A stretch of DNA of 52,774 nt, from the NCBI GenBank assembly GCA_947448135.1, contig CANFLZ010000013.1:1-52774 (forward strand), given 5' to 3'. The notes under the pieces are model-generated. The model did not search any database, was not told the origin of the DNA, and was given only the letters and a program-made list of their open reading frames with translations. Shown here piece after piece: positions 46,588-52,774 of the stretch (position 1 is its first letter; every line of letters begins with the position of its first letter). Made by a program: the position numbers and the translations under genes. The stretch comes from Flavobacteriales bacterium. GTDB lineage: Bacteria > Bacteroidota > Bacteroidia > Flavobacteriales_D > Sanyastnellaceae.

Positions 46588-47763
46588 ATGTCAGATTCTA
46601 ACCGATACCAACTCCGAGGAGTAAGTGCACAGAAAGAAGATGTGCACCAAGCCATTGCCAATGTGGACAAAGGTTTATTCCCCCAAGCATTTTGTAAAAT
46701 CGTTCCCGATACCTTGACTGGCGATCCTGAATATGCATTGGTGATGCATGCCGATGGCGCAGGCACCAAGTCGTCTCTGGCCTATATGTATTGGAAAGAG
46801 ACAGGTGACCTTTCCGTTTGGAAGGGAATTGCCCAAGATGCGCTCATCATGAATATCGACGATTTGCTTTGCGTGGGTGTTACGGACAACATCTTGTTGA
46901 GCTCCACAATTGGGCGCAACAAGCAGTTGATTCCAGGAGAAGTCATCAAAGCCATCATTGAAGGGACAGAGACCTTGGTAAAGGAATTAAATGCCAGCGG
47001 CATTGGTATCCAGACCACAGGCGGTGAAACGGCTGACGTGGGTGATTTGGTTCGCACCATCATCGTGGATTCTACTGTACTGGCTCGCGTGAAAAGATCT
47101 GATGTCATTGATAACAAAAACATCGCCGCGGGTCAAGTCATCGTGGGCTTTGCGTCTTATGGTCAAGCAACTTATGAAAGTCAATACAATGGCGGAATGG
47201 GAAGCAATGGATTGACCTCTGCGCGCCATGATGTTTTTGATAAAGAATACAAAACAAAATTTCCAGAGTCGTTTGATCCTTCTTTGCCGCAAGAAGTGGT
47301 GTATGTCGGAAGTCAGAAATTGACCCAAGCAGTAGAAGGAGTTCCTTTAGATGCCGGTAAGTTGGTTTTATCGCCAACAAGAACCTATGCGCCGTTGATC
47401 AAACAAATTTTAGATTGGAATCGATCTGCAGTCAAGGGCATGGTGCATTGCAGTGGTGGCGGACAAACCAAGGTGCTTCACTTCGTCGATAAGGTGCATG
47501 TTGTCAAAGACAATTTGTTGCCCGTTCCTCCTTTGTTTCGTCTGATTCAAAGCGAAAGTGGAACGGATTGGAAAGAGATGTACCGCGTATTCAATATGGG
47601 ACATCGAATGGAGATTTATACAGATGAAGCAAGTGCTCAGGAGATGATTCAAATCGCAAAGCGAATGAATATCGAGGCGCAGATTATCGGACGAGTGGAA
47701 GCGAGTGAAAGTAAACAGTTGACCATCGTTGGTCAGTCAGGAACATTTGAATATTACAGCTAA
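46588..47763 (+). CDS. purM: Phosphoribosylformylglycinamidine cyclo-ligase (AIR synthetase)
   Basis: PurM closes the imidazole ring in purine synthesis (FGAM to AIR with ATP). The start ATG at 46588 gives a 391-residue protein beginning [18 protein letters not shown]. The family signatures are [20 protein letters not shown] near residue 53-72, [20 protein letters not shown] near 89-108, and [15 protein letters not shown] near 142-156, with [16 protein letters not shown] near 290. The open frame continues 10 codons upstream through the hairpin but with a TTG start, so it is not used. Its stop overlaps the prfA ATG (TAATG). Length fits the longer Bacteroidota PurM type. Confidence 0.93.
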   Translation: MSDSNRYQLRGVSAQKEDVHQAIANVDKGLFPQAFCKIVPDTLTGDPEYALVMHADGAGTKSSLAYMYWKETGDLSVWKGIAQDALIMNIDDLLCVGVTDNILLSSTIGRNKQLIPGEVIKAIIEGTETLVKELNASGIGIQTTGGETADVGDLVRTIIVDSTVLARVKRSDVIDNKNIAAGQVIVGFASYGQATYESQYNGGMGSNGLTSARHDVFDKEYKTKFPESFDPSLPQEVVYVGSQKLTQAVEGVPLDAGKLVLSPTRTYAPLIKQILDWNRSAVKGMVHCSGGGQTKVLHFVDKVHVVKDNLLPVPPLFRLIQSESGTDWKEMYRVFNMGHRMEIYTDEASAQEMIQIAKRMNIEAQIIGRVEASESKQLTIVGQSGTFEYYS

Positions 47764-48845
47764 TGTTGGATTTGGTACAAAGATTATTGGCGATTGAAGA
47801 TCGTCATGTGGAGGTGTCTAAATTGATTACCGATCCGTCGGTGATTGCAGATATGAAGCGTTATCCTTCGTTGATGAAGGAGTACAAGGATCTTGAAAAT
47901 TTAGTAGAGAAGGGGAAGTTGTACAAGAAAGCAAAGGATGATTTTCAAGGCGCCAAGGATATATTGTACAGCCAAGAAGATGCGGGTTTGAAGGAGCTGG
48001 CACAAATGGAATACGACGAGTTGGCGCCAAGAATTGAGGAATTGGAGAACGAAATCAAGATGATGCTCATTCCCAAGGATCCTGAAGATGAGCGCAACTG
48101 TGTGGTTGAAATTCGTGGAGGTACTGGAGGAGATGAGGCCGCTATTTTTGCGGGTGATTTGTTCAAGATGTACACAAGGTATGTCGCCACCAAAGGATGG
48201 AAGTATGAGGTGTTGAGCTTGAGCGAAGGAACAGCAGGAGGTTTTAAAGAAGTTGTATTTGAAGTCCAAGGTGTGGATGTATATGGCACTATGAAATTTG
48301 AAAGTGGAGTTCATCGTGTGCAACGCGTTCCAGAGACGGAGGCCCAAGGACGGGTGCATACATCGGCCGCTACAGTGGCTGTGATGCCGGAAGCGGAGGA
48401 ATTTGATGTGGTTATCAATCCCGCAGACATTCAGCGCGATACTTACCGTGCCAGTGGTGCAGGTGGTCAGCACGTCAACAAGACAGAATCTGCGGTGCGT
48501 TTGACGCACATTCCAACGGGCGTCATCGCCGCTTGTCAAGAGGGACGCTCACAGCACGAGAACAATGAAAAGGCCATGCAGATGTTGCGCACCCGAATTT
48601 TCGAGGCTGAGGTCAACAGGAGACAGGAGGAGAGAGCCCGCATGAGAAAGTCGTTGGTGAGTACTGGAGACCGTTCAGCTAAAATTAGAACCTACAATTA
48701 TCCCCAAGGTCGCATGACCGATCACCGCATCAATTTGACTTTGTACAACTTGGATGCAGTGATGAATGGAGAGATCAATGACATCATTGAGGCATTGCAA
48801 GTAGCGGAAAATGCAGAGAAATTATTGGCCGGAAATAACGATTAA
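47763..48845 (+). CDS. prfA: Peptide chain release factor 1
   Basis: RF1 reads UAA and UAG. The 360-residue protein has the GGQ motif at 234-236 ([18 protein letters not shown]) and the stop-codon tripeptide in [20 protein letters not shown], where P190-E191-T192 takes the place of the PAT motif; PxT marks RF1 as opposed to the SPF of RF2. It overlaps purM by one base and is 3 bp from pyrF. PrmC, which methylates this GGQ, is at 34413. Confidence 0.95.
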   Translation: MLDLVQRLLAIEDRHVEVSKLITDPSVIADMKRYPSLMKEYKDLENLVEKGKLYKKAKDDFQGAKDILYSQEDAGLKELAQMEYDELAPRIEELENEIKMMLIPKDPEDERNCVVEIRGGTGGDEAAIFAGDLFKMYTRYVATKGWKYEVLSLSEGTAGGFKEVVFEVQGVDVYGTMKFESGVHRVQRVPETEAQGRVHTSAATVAVMPEAEEFDVVINPADIQRDTYRASGAGGQHVNKTESAVRLTHIPTGVIAACQEGRSQHENNEKAMQMLRTRIFEAEVNRRQEERARMRKSLVSTGDRSAKIRTYNYPQGRMTDHRINLTLYNLDAVMNGEINDIIEALQVAENAEKLLAGNND

Positions 48846-48848
48846 ATC

Positions 48849-49658
48849 ATGACCAGAGCAGAACTCGTCGCGCAGATCAGAAGCAAGAAGTCCCTTTTGT
48901 GTGTGGGCTTGGATATCGATATACAAAAAATCCCAGCGGGTGTAAGTCCATTGGAGTTCAACAAAGCCATCATTGATGCCACCCGCGAATTTGCGGTGGC
49001 GTACAAGCCCAATTTGGCCTTTTATGAGTGCATGGGCAAAGCAGGATGGGACTTGTTTGAAGAAACAGTGAAGTACATTGGCAAGGATCATTTTATCGTA
49101 GCAGATGCCAAGCGCGGCGACATTGGCAACACCAGTACGTATTATGCCAAGACCTTTTTTGAAACTTACGGTTGTGATTCGGTCACTATCGCCCCCTACA
49201 TGGGTGAGGACAGTGTTAAGCCATTTATAGGATTTGAAGGCAAGTGGGCGATCGTGTTGGGCTTGACCTCCAATGCCGGATCCAAAGATTTTCAGATGTT
49301 GGAAACCGAAGGCAAGAAGTTGTATTTAAATGTTATTGAAAAAGTAGCCAGTTGGGGCACCGCGGACAACGTCATGTTTGTAGTGGGCGCAACCAAGGCA
49401 GAGATGATCGGCGAAATTCGACAGATCATACCCAACCATTTCCTGTTGGTTCCAGGAGTAGGTGCACAAGGTGGAAGTTTGGAAGAGGTCATGAAACACG
49501 GATTGACTCCAGATGGAGGCTTGCTCATTAATGCCTCGCGTAGTATTTTGTATGCGTCCAACGGTTCCGATTATACCCAAGCCGCCAGAGCAGAAGCCCA
49601 GCGCATGCAGGCGGAGATGGAGTTGTTGATGAGGAATGGTGAATCGGTAAATCAGTGA
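48849..49658 (+). CDS. pyrF: Orotidine-5'-phosphate decarboxylase, class 2
   Basis: PyrF makes UMP from OMP. The 269-residue enzyme has the class 2 signature FIVADAKRGDIGNTSTYYAK near residues 79-98 containing the catalytic Asp/Lys (DAKRGD), LCVGLDID at the start, and LVPGVGAQGGSLEEVMKHG near 200-218. It is the last gene of purM-prfA-pyrF and ends 9 bp before the convergent higA gene, with no obvious terminator between. Confidence 0.94.
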   Translation: MTRAELVAQIRSKKSLLCVGLDIDIQKIPAGVSPLEFNKAIIDATREFAVAYKPNLAFYECMGKAGWDLFEETVKYIGKDHFIVADAKRGDIGNTSTYYAKTFFETYGCDSVTIAPYMGEDSVKPFIGFEGKWAIVLGLTSNAGSKDFQMLETEGKKLYLNVIEKVASWGTADNVMFVVGATKAEMIGEIRQIIPNHFLLVPGVGAQGGSLEEVMKHGLTPDGGLLINASRSILYASNGSDYTQAARAEAQRMQAEMELLMRNGESVNQ

Positions 49659-49667
49659 ATCTGAGAA

Positions 49668-50018
49668 TCAGTATTCCCTCACCAGCACCTCCGTTGGAAT
49701 GCCCATGGCGTCATGTAATTTGCGAATCATTTCCAAAGTAAGTTTGCGCTTGCGGTTGAGAATTTCACTGACCCTACTCTTGAGTCCGATAATTTCGGCC
49801 AGGTCTTTTTGCTTGTATCCCATTTGCTCCATTCTGAATTGGATGGCATCAATCGGGTCCGGGAATGATATGATGAACTTTTCCTTTTCGTATTGTTCAA
49901 TTAGCAAGGAAAGTAATTCCAAATCATCACCTTGGGCTGTATTTTTTTTTGCATCAAAAATTTCCTCAAGTCTTTGAAGGGCTTGTCGGTATGCTTTCTC
50001 TGTTTTTATGATTTTCAT
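49668..50018 (-). CDS. higA: HigA-type antitoxin with XRE helix-turn-helix
   Basis: The 116-residue protein begins at ATG 50018 (MKIIKTEKAYRQALQRLEEI), 4 bp after the toxin stop; further ATGs upstream lie in the toxin gene. The N-terminal ~55 residues are helical. The C-terminal part is a HigA/XRE domain: GYKQKDLAEIIGLKSRVSEI near residues 72-91 and LNRKRKLTLEMIRKLHDAMG. It should neutralise HigB and repress the operon. A dyad upstream of the toxin gene is the probable operator. Confidence 0.9.
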   Translation of the reverse strand: MKIIKTEKAYRQALQRLEEIFDAKKNTAQGDDLELLSLLIEQYEKEKFIISFPDPIDAIQFRMEQMGYKQKDLAEIIGLKSRVSEILNRKRKLTLEMIRKLHDAMGIPTEVLVREY

Positions 50019-50022
50019 TTCT

Positions 50023-50316
50023 CTAAATATTTGATGCATCCACTTTGTCATATTCTGCGTGCGTTCCAATAAATCGAATCCAAACGATTCCATAATCAAA
50101 ATTGATGCGCACAATCAATCGGTATTTGTTCCCTTTGATGTTAAAAACAATGCGATTGTTGTTCAGAAAGCTCGCTGATGGGTACATCCGTTTGATTTGT
50201 TTCGGATTTTTCCACATCGCCTCAACGGCTTCTTTGTGCCAACATTTTAGGGCATTTTCACTGTCCGCATGTTTTTCCCAAAAGGAACGGAGGGTACTTT
50301 TTGCAATTACTCTCAA
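50023..50316 (-). CDS. higB: HigB-type (RelE superfamily) toxin, TTG start
   Basis: The 97-residue product MRVIAKSTLRSFWEKHADSE... matches the HigB toxin family: IAKSTLRSFWEKHAD at the N-terminus, FNIKGNKYRLIVRINFDYGI (near 58-77) and WIRFIGTHAEYDKVDA at the C-terminus. Such toxins cut mRNA on the ribosome. There is no ATG at the homologous position: the start codon is TTG at 50316 and the only nearby GTG is followed by a stop, so TTG is the start. It precedes the antitoxin gene, as is usual for higBA. Confidence 0.88.
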   Translation of the reverse strand: MRVIAKSTLRSFWEKHADSENALKCWHKEAVEAMWKNPKQIKRMYPSASFLNNNRIVFNIKGNKYRLIVRINFDYGIVWIRFIGTHAEYDKVDASNI

Positions 50317-50320
50317 AGCA

Positions 50321-50328
50321 CAAATATA
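50321..50328 (-). promoter_or_regulatory. Promoter -7 element of higBA
   Basis: On the minus strand TATATTTG matches TAnnTTTG and is 4 bp ahead of the TTG start, giving a leaderless or near-leaderless toxin mRNA. Confidence 0.5.
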
Positions 50329-50336
50329 TTAATTAG

Positions 50337-50351
50337 TTCCCATTTTGGGAA
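50337..50351. promoter_or_regulatory. Operator-like inverted repeat of higBA
   Basis: TTCCCATTTTGGGAA, a perfect 6-bp dyad around TTT, lies 8 bp upstream of the -7 box, inside the region between the -7 and -33 elements. This is a standard place for antitoxin (HigA) binding. That HigA binds here is inference. Confidence 0.55.
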
Positions 50352-50438
50352 ATGAATTGTTCTGATTTTTTGAAACGATTTCATCTTGCAAATTTCCATT
50401 TTGTTGTGTAAGATGTCAACCTATAAATTATGCACATA

Positions 50439-50537
50439 ATGGCGAATGGACTTCGTCCGGTGGATCGGTAGGGGCGAATGGGCATTCGCCCGGTGGATCG
50501 GTAGGGGCGAATGGGCATTCGCCCGGTAAATCGGTGA
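50439..50537. repeat. Three tandem 33-bp units, each with a hairpin
   Basis: Units at 50439-50471, 50472-50504 and 50505-50537. The middle and last differ only in the last few bases; the first is more diverged. Each contains an inverted repeat: GGGCGAATGGGCATTCGCCC (8-bp stem, loop GGGC) in units 2 and 3, and CGAATGGACTTCG in unit 1. The unit ends GGTGGATCGGTAG. A fragment of a fourth follows (GTGGATCGGTTTAAGG). There are no spacers, so it is not a CRISPR array. Minus-strand translation yields a repetitive 104-residue frame with no sign of a protein. Confidence 0.85.
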
Positions 50538-50579
50538 ATCAGTGGATCGGTTTAAGGTAAGGGGTTGTGGACTGAATTT

Positions 50580-50673
50580 CCCCTCCTGCCTGAACGCAGT
50601 GAAGGAAAGGAGGGGTGTCCTGACGAGCGCAAGCGCTGTCGGGACGGGCCCAGACGAGCTTCGCTGTCTGGGC
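50580..50673. repeat. Cluster of three stem-loops with shared GACGAGC/GCTGTC core
   Basis: Stem 1: CCCCTCCT (50580-50587) with AGGAGGGG (50608-50615). Stem 2: 50617-50645, GTCCTGACGAGCGC pairing with GCGCTGTCGGGAC. Stem 3: 50648-50673, GCCCAGAC with GTCTGGGC and inner AGC/GCT around TTC. Stems 2 and 3 share GACGAGC...GCTGTC. Could be a structured RNA or the remains of a mobile repeat. Confidence 0.7.
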
Positions 50674-50692
50674 AAGGTGGTCAATTCAAAGC

Positions 50693-50715
50693 GAGAAACA
50701 GAAACAGAATGAGAA
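50693..50715. repeat. Left arm of a 23-bp perfect inverted repeat
   Basis: The 23 bases (begin GAGAAACAGAAACAG, end AATGAGAA) are the exact reverse complement of 50856-50878 in the signal peptide of the LamG gene. The arms are 140 bp apart. The sequence is low in complexity (purine-rich), so chance is possible. Confidence 0.75.
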
Positions 50716-50771
50716 TGTAACGAAGTGGTTTGCACGGTTGTTTATCCCTTGATTTTTCTCACATATTTATA

Positions 50772-50787
50772 TTATGTATATACATAA
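50772..50787. promoter_or_regulatory. 16-bp perfect palindrome, possible operator
   Basis: TTATGTATATACATAA is its own reverse complement. It ends 18 bp upstream of the TATATTTG box of the LamG gene, overlapping the place where the -33 element would be, so it may bind a regulator. AT-rich palindromes can arise by chance. Confidence 0.4.
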
Positions 50788-50805
50788 ATTATGATTTCAA
50801 ATCCT

Positions 50806-50813
50806 TATATTTG
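50806..50813 (+). promoter_or_regulatory. Promoter -7 element of the LamG gene
   Basis: TATATTTG matches the consensus exactly and is 20 bp ahead of the ATG at 50834. The -33 box is not clear. Confidence 0.5.
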
Positions 50814-50833
50814 AGCGCCTTAAAACCAACGTT

Positions 50834-52774
50834 ATGAAAACCAAAACTTCCCCCTTTCTCATTCTGTTTCTGTTTCTCATTCTACTTTCCCCATCATTCC
50901 TTTTTTCCCAAATTCCCGCCTACGTCCCCACCAACGGTCTAGTGGGCTACTGGCCCTTCAATGGCAATGCCAATGATGAGAGTGGGAATGGAAACAACGG
51001 AACAGTGAATGGCGCTACGTTGACAGCGGATAGAGATGGCAATGCGAATAGTGCGTATTATTTCGACGGGACTTCGAATTCTATAATTATTGGAAATGCT
51101 TTTTTTGACAACGGTTGGAATGAGAACTCCATTTGTTTTTGGTTTAAACCAAATAGTAATACAAGTAATAGCTGCATCATGAATACTATTCCGCATGATG
51201 GAACTGCAGTTGCGTTTGGTTTATATGGTACAAATCAAAAGTTGTATTTTGGTAAGAATTCAGATCCTACTCAACATGTATGGAATATTATCGGAGGCAA
51301 TTTGGGGAATCATGAATTTAATTTCCCATTATTTGAATACAGTCAGTGGTATAATATTTCAATTGTTAAAGTTCAAAACACCTATAGTTTTTATGTGAAT
51401 GGTATTCTAGATTATACAGTTTCATCTTCGATTACGCCAATTAGCTATTATTGTTCCTTGATTTTTGGGAATCTTTCACCCAACCAAGGATACGCATCGG
51501 AATTTTATAAAGGTTTTCTTGATGAAATTTCAATTTACAATCGCGCTCTCACATCTTCTGAAATCACGGCCATGTATTCGAGTGTGACCAGTATAGCAGG
51601 CTGCACAAACAACACCGCCTGCAACTACAACGCCTCAGCCACACAAGAAGATGGGTCGTGCACGTTTCCAGCTCAGACTTATTTGACCTGTGCAGGAACT
51701 TGTATCAATGATACAGATGGAGATGGTATTTGCAATGAATTGGAAGTGCCTACCACACCGGCTTACCTCCCCACCAACGGTCTCGTAGGCTACTGGCCCT
51801 TCAATGGCAATGCCAATGACGAAAGTGGGAACGGGAATCATGGGACAGTGAATGGAGCTACGTTGACGAATGATAGAAATGGCAATGCGAATAGTGCTTA
51901 TAGTTTTGATGGAAACACAATTGAGATTGCGCACAATAGTGATTTAGGAATTCCGCAATCTGGTGAGTTTTCCGTAAGTGTGTGGTACGATTTAATGGGA
52001 AATTCTATTCCTCAACATATTATGGGAAAGAGACCCAACGGATCATCACAATTTAATTGGCAATTGGCCTATGAAACTGATCTTATAATTTTCGGAGGTG
52101 TTAATCTTTCATACACTGGTGGATATTATCAGGGAAATATTCAACAAAATTCATGGGTTCATATTGTTGGTACTTATAGCAATGGTTCATGGACAGTTTA
52201 TTACAATTCAGTTCCGGGAAGTTCAATTCAATTTACTCCATATCCTGATACAAATACACCTTTAACATTCGGAAATTCAGGGATGTTTCAACCTTTTGTT
52301 GGATATTTGGACGACATCGCCATCTACAACCGCGCCCTCACTCAAGAAGAAATCACCGCGTTGTACACGGGCGCAACAAACAATAGCAGTGGAGGAGGTG
52401 GCAACGTTACAGCGGGAACACCTGCTGAGAGCGTGCCAGCTGGCATTCCTTATCAAGCGGTGATCCGAGACAATAATGGCGTAGCCTTGAGCAATGCTGC
52501 CGTGACGGTTCGTTTCTCGTTGCACCAAGGGACAACGAGTGGAACAGTGGAGTACCAAGAAACGCAAGCATTGACCACCAACGCTTTCGGATTGATCAAC
52601 ACGCAATTCGGCACAGGAACCGCCATCCAAGGCACTTTTGCCGGCATCAACTGGAGCAACACCAGCAAATTTATTCAAGTAGAAGCCAACATTGGAGCAG
52701 GTTATGTGGACATGGGTACCCAACAGATGATGTCCGTTCCGTTTGCACTTCAGGCCAACAAAGCCACTGCCATT
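50834..52774 (+). CDS. Secreted protein with two LamG-like domains and a T9SS-associated middle (3' partial)
   Basis: The ATG at 50834 opens a frame of 647 codons that runs off the window end without a stop. It begins with a signal peptide (TSPFLILFLFLILLSPSFLF). Two LamG/concanavalin-like domains follow, at ~28-255 and ~308-515, each starting NGLVGYWPFNGNANDESGNG and ending DEIS/DDIAIYNRAL. Between them is a Cys-rich segment (GCTNNTACNYNASATQEDGS and DGDGICNELE). After residue ~515 a Gly/Ser linker leads to a domain typical of Bacteroidota secreted proteins (PYQAVIRDNNGVALSNAAVT, then MMSVPFALQANKA) near the window end. Probably a surface or secreted carbohydrate/protein-binding protein; the ligand is unknown. 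Confidence 0.88.
   Translation, partial: MKTKTSPFLILFLFLILLSPSFLFSQIPAYVPTNGLVGYWPFNGNANDESGNGNNGTVNGATLTADRDGNANSAYYFDGTSNSIIIGNAFFDNGWNENSICFWFKPNSNTSNSCIMNTIPHDGTAVAFGLYGTNQKLYFGKNSDPTQHVWNIIGGNLGNHEFNFPLFEYSQWYNISIVKVQNTYSFYVNGILDYTVSSSITPISYYCSLIFGNLSPNQGYASEFYKGFLDEISIYNRALTSSEITAMYSSVTSIAGCTNNTACNYNASATQEDGSCTFPAQTYLTCAGTCINDTDGDGICNELEVPTTPAYLPTNGLVGYWPFNGNANDESGNGNHGTVNGATLTNDRNGNANSAYSFDGNTIEIAHNSDLGIPQSGEFSVSVWYDLMGNSIPQHIMGKRPNGSSQFNWQLAYETDLIIFGGVNLSYTGGYYQGNIQQNSWVHIVGTYSNGSWTVYYNSVPGSSIQFTPYPDTNTPLTFGNSGMFQPFVGYLDDIAIYNRALTQEEITALYTGATNNSSGGGGNVTAGTPAESVPAGIPYQAVIRDNNGVALSNAAVTVRFSLHQGTTSGTVEYQETQALTTNAFGLINTQFGTGTAIQGTFAGINWSNTSKFIQVEANIGAGYVDMGTQQMMSVPFALQANKATAI
50856..50878. 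repeat. Right arm of the 23-bp inverted repeat, inside the signal-peptide codons
   Basis: TTCTCATTCTG...TTTCTC, exact complement of 50693-50715. In frame it encodes LILFLFL in the hydrophobic core of the signal peptide. Confidence 0.75.
50918..51058 (+). repeat. Direct repeat copy 1 in LamG gene
   Basis: The 141 bp (47 codons) match 51761-51901 at roughly 87 % by hand count (about 19 mismatches). The remainder of the two LamG domains is far less alike at DNA level. Confidence 0.85.
51761..51901 (+). repeat. Direct repeat copy 2 in LamG gene
   Basis: Second copy, 843 bp (281 codons) after the first and in the same frame. Most changes are in third codon positions. Confidence 0.85.

Noticed and set aside
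50439-50537. Possible CRISPR array
   Set aside because: The 33-bp units are directly contiguous with no spacers, only three copies exist and no cas gene is present.
50421-50735. 104-residue minus-strand frame over the repeat block
   Set aside because: It is made by the 33-bp tandem repeats and hairpins (repeated YRANAHSPLPIH-like segments), has no conserved features and its unit length is a multiple of three by chance.

Overview
The window comes from a chromosome of the phylum Bacteroidota, most likely order Flavobacteriales. This rests on a type IX secretion (T9SS) sorting domain at 3' end of the first gene, a PorE-like TPR/PD40/OmpA protein, BtuG-type and DUF4846 proteins, a type III glutamine synthetase, a split transketolase, and many TAnnTTTG promoter boxes placed directly ahead of start codons. 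No tRNA, rRNA, CRISPR array, insertion sequence or phage gene was seen. The genus cannot be named from this.

Layout. 1-4240 (+): the 3' part of a secreted CotH/lamin-tail protein, a DUF4846 protein, tcdA and a LOG-family gene. 4251-18409 (-): a GAF histidine kinase, an uncatalogued 53-residue membrane protein, and the complete 14-gene complex I operon nuoA-N, transcribed from about 18430 leftwards and packed with 0-20 bp gaps. 18510-23874: a GT-C-like membrane glycosyltransferase, trmB, a MurG-like glycosyltransferase, and a two-gene unit of an FAD monooxygenase and a MalY-like aminotransferase. 23991-26134: sucD, a terminator active in both directions, a candidate 50-residue ORF and an outer-membrane DUF4349-like protein.

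26176-29450 is a vitamin B12 capture module: cobalamin riboswitch, BtuB-like TonB receptor, BtuG-like surface lipoprotein. 29486-37366 is one tight co-directional cluster (guaB, folD, a GH13 amylase, prmC, rpe, a pRiA4b ORF-3-like protein, a DUF1573 lipoprotein, yajC) closed by a terminator. Then come an MscS channel, split transketolase genes, recQ, glnN, the PorE-like gene and a purM-prfA-pyrF operon.

49668-52774 is the most unusual part: a HigBA toxin-antitoxin pair with a TTG toxin start and an operator-like dyad, then about 500 bp of non-coding DNA rich in tandem repeats and hairpins, then a secreted LamG protein that runs off the window and carries a recent internal duplication. I found no clearly new multi-gene system. 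The best candidates for novelty are the small protein coupled to nuoN, the repeat/hairpin block at 50439-50715, and the hairpin that separates the purM promoter from its start codon.
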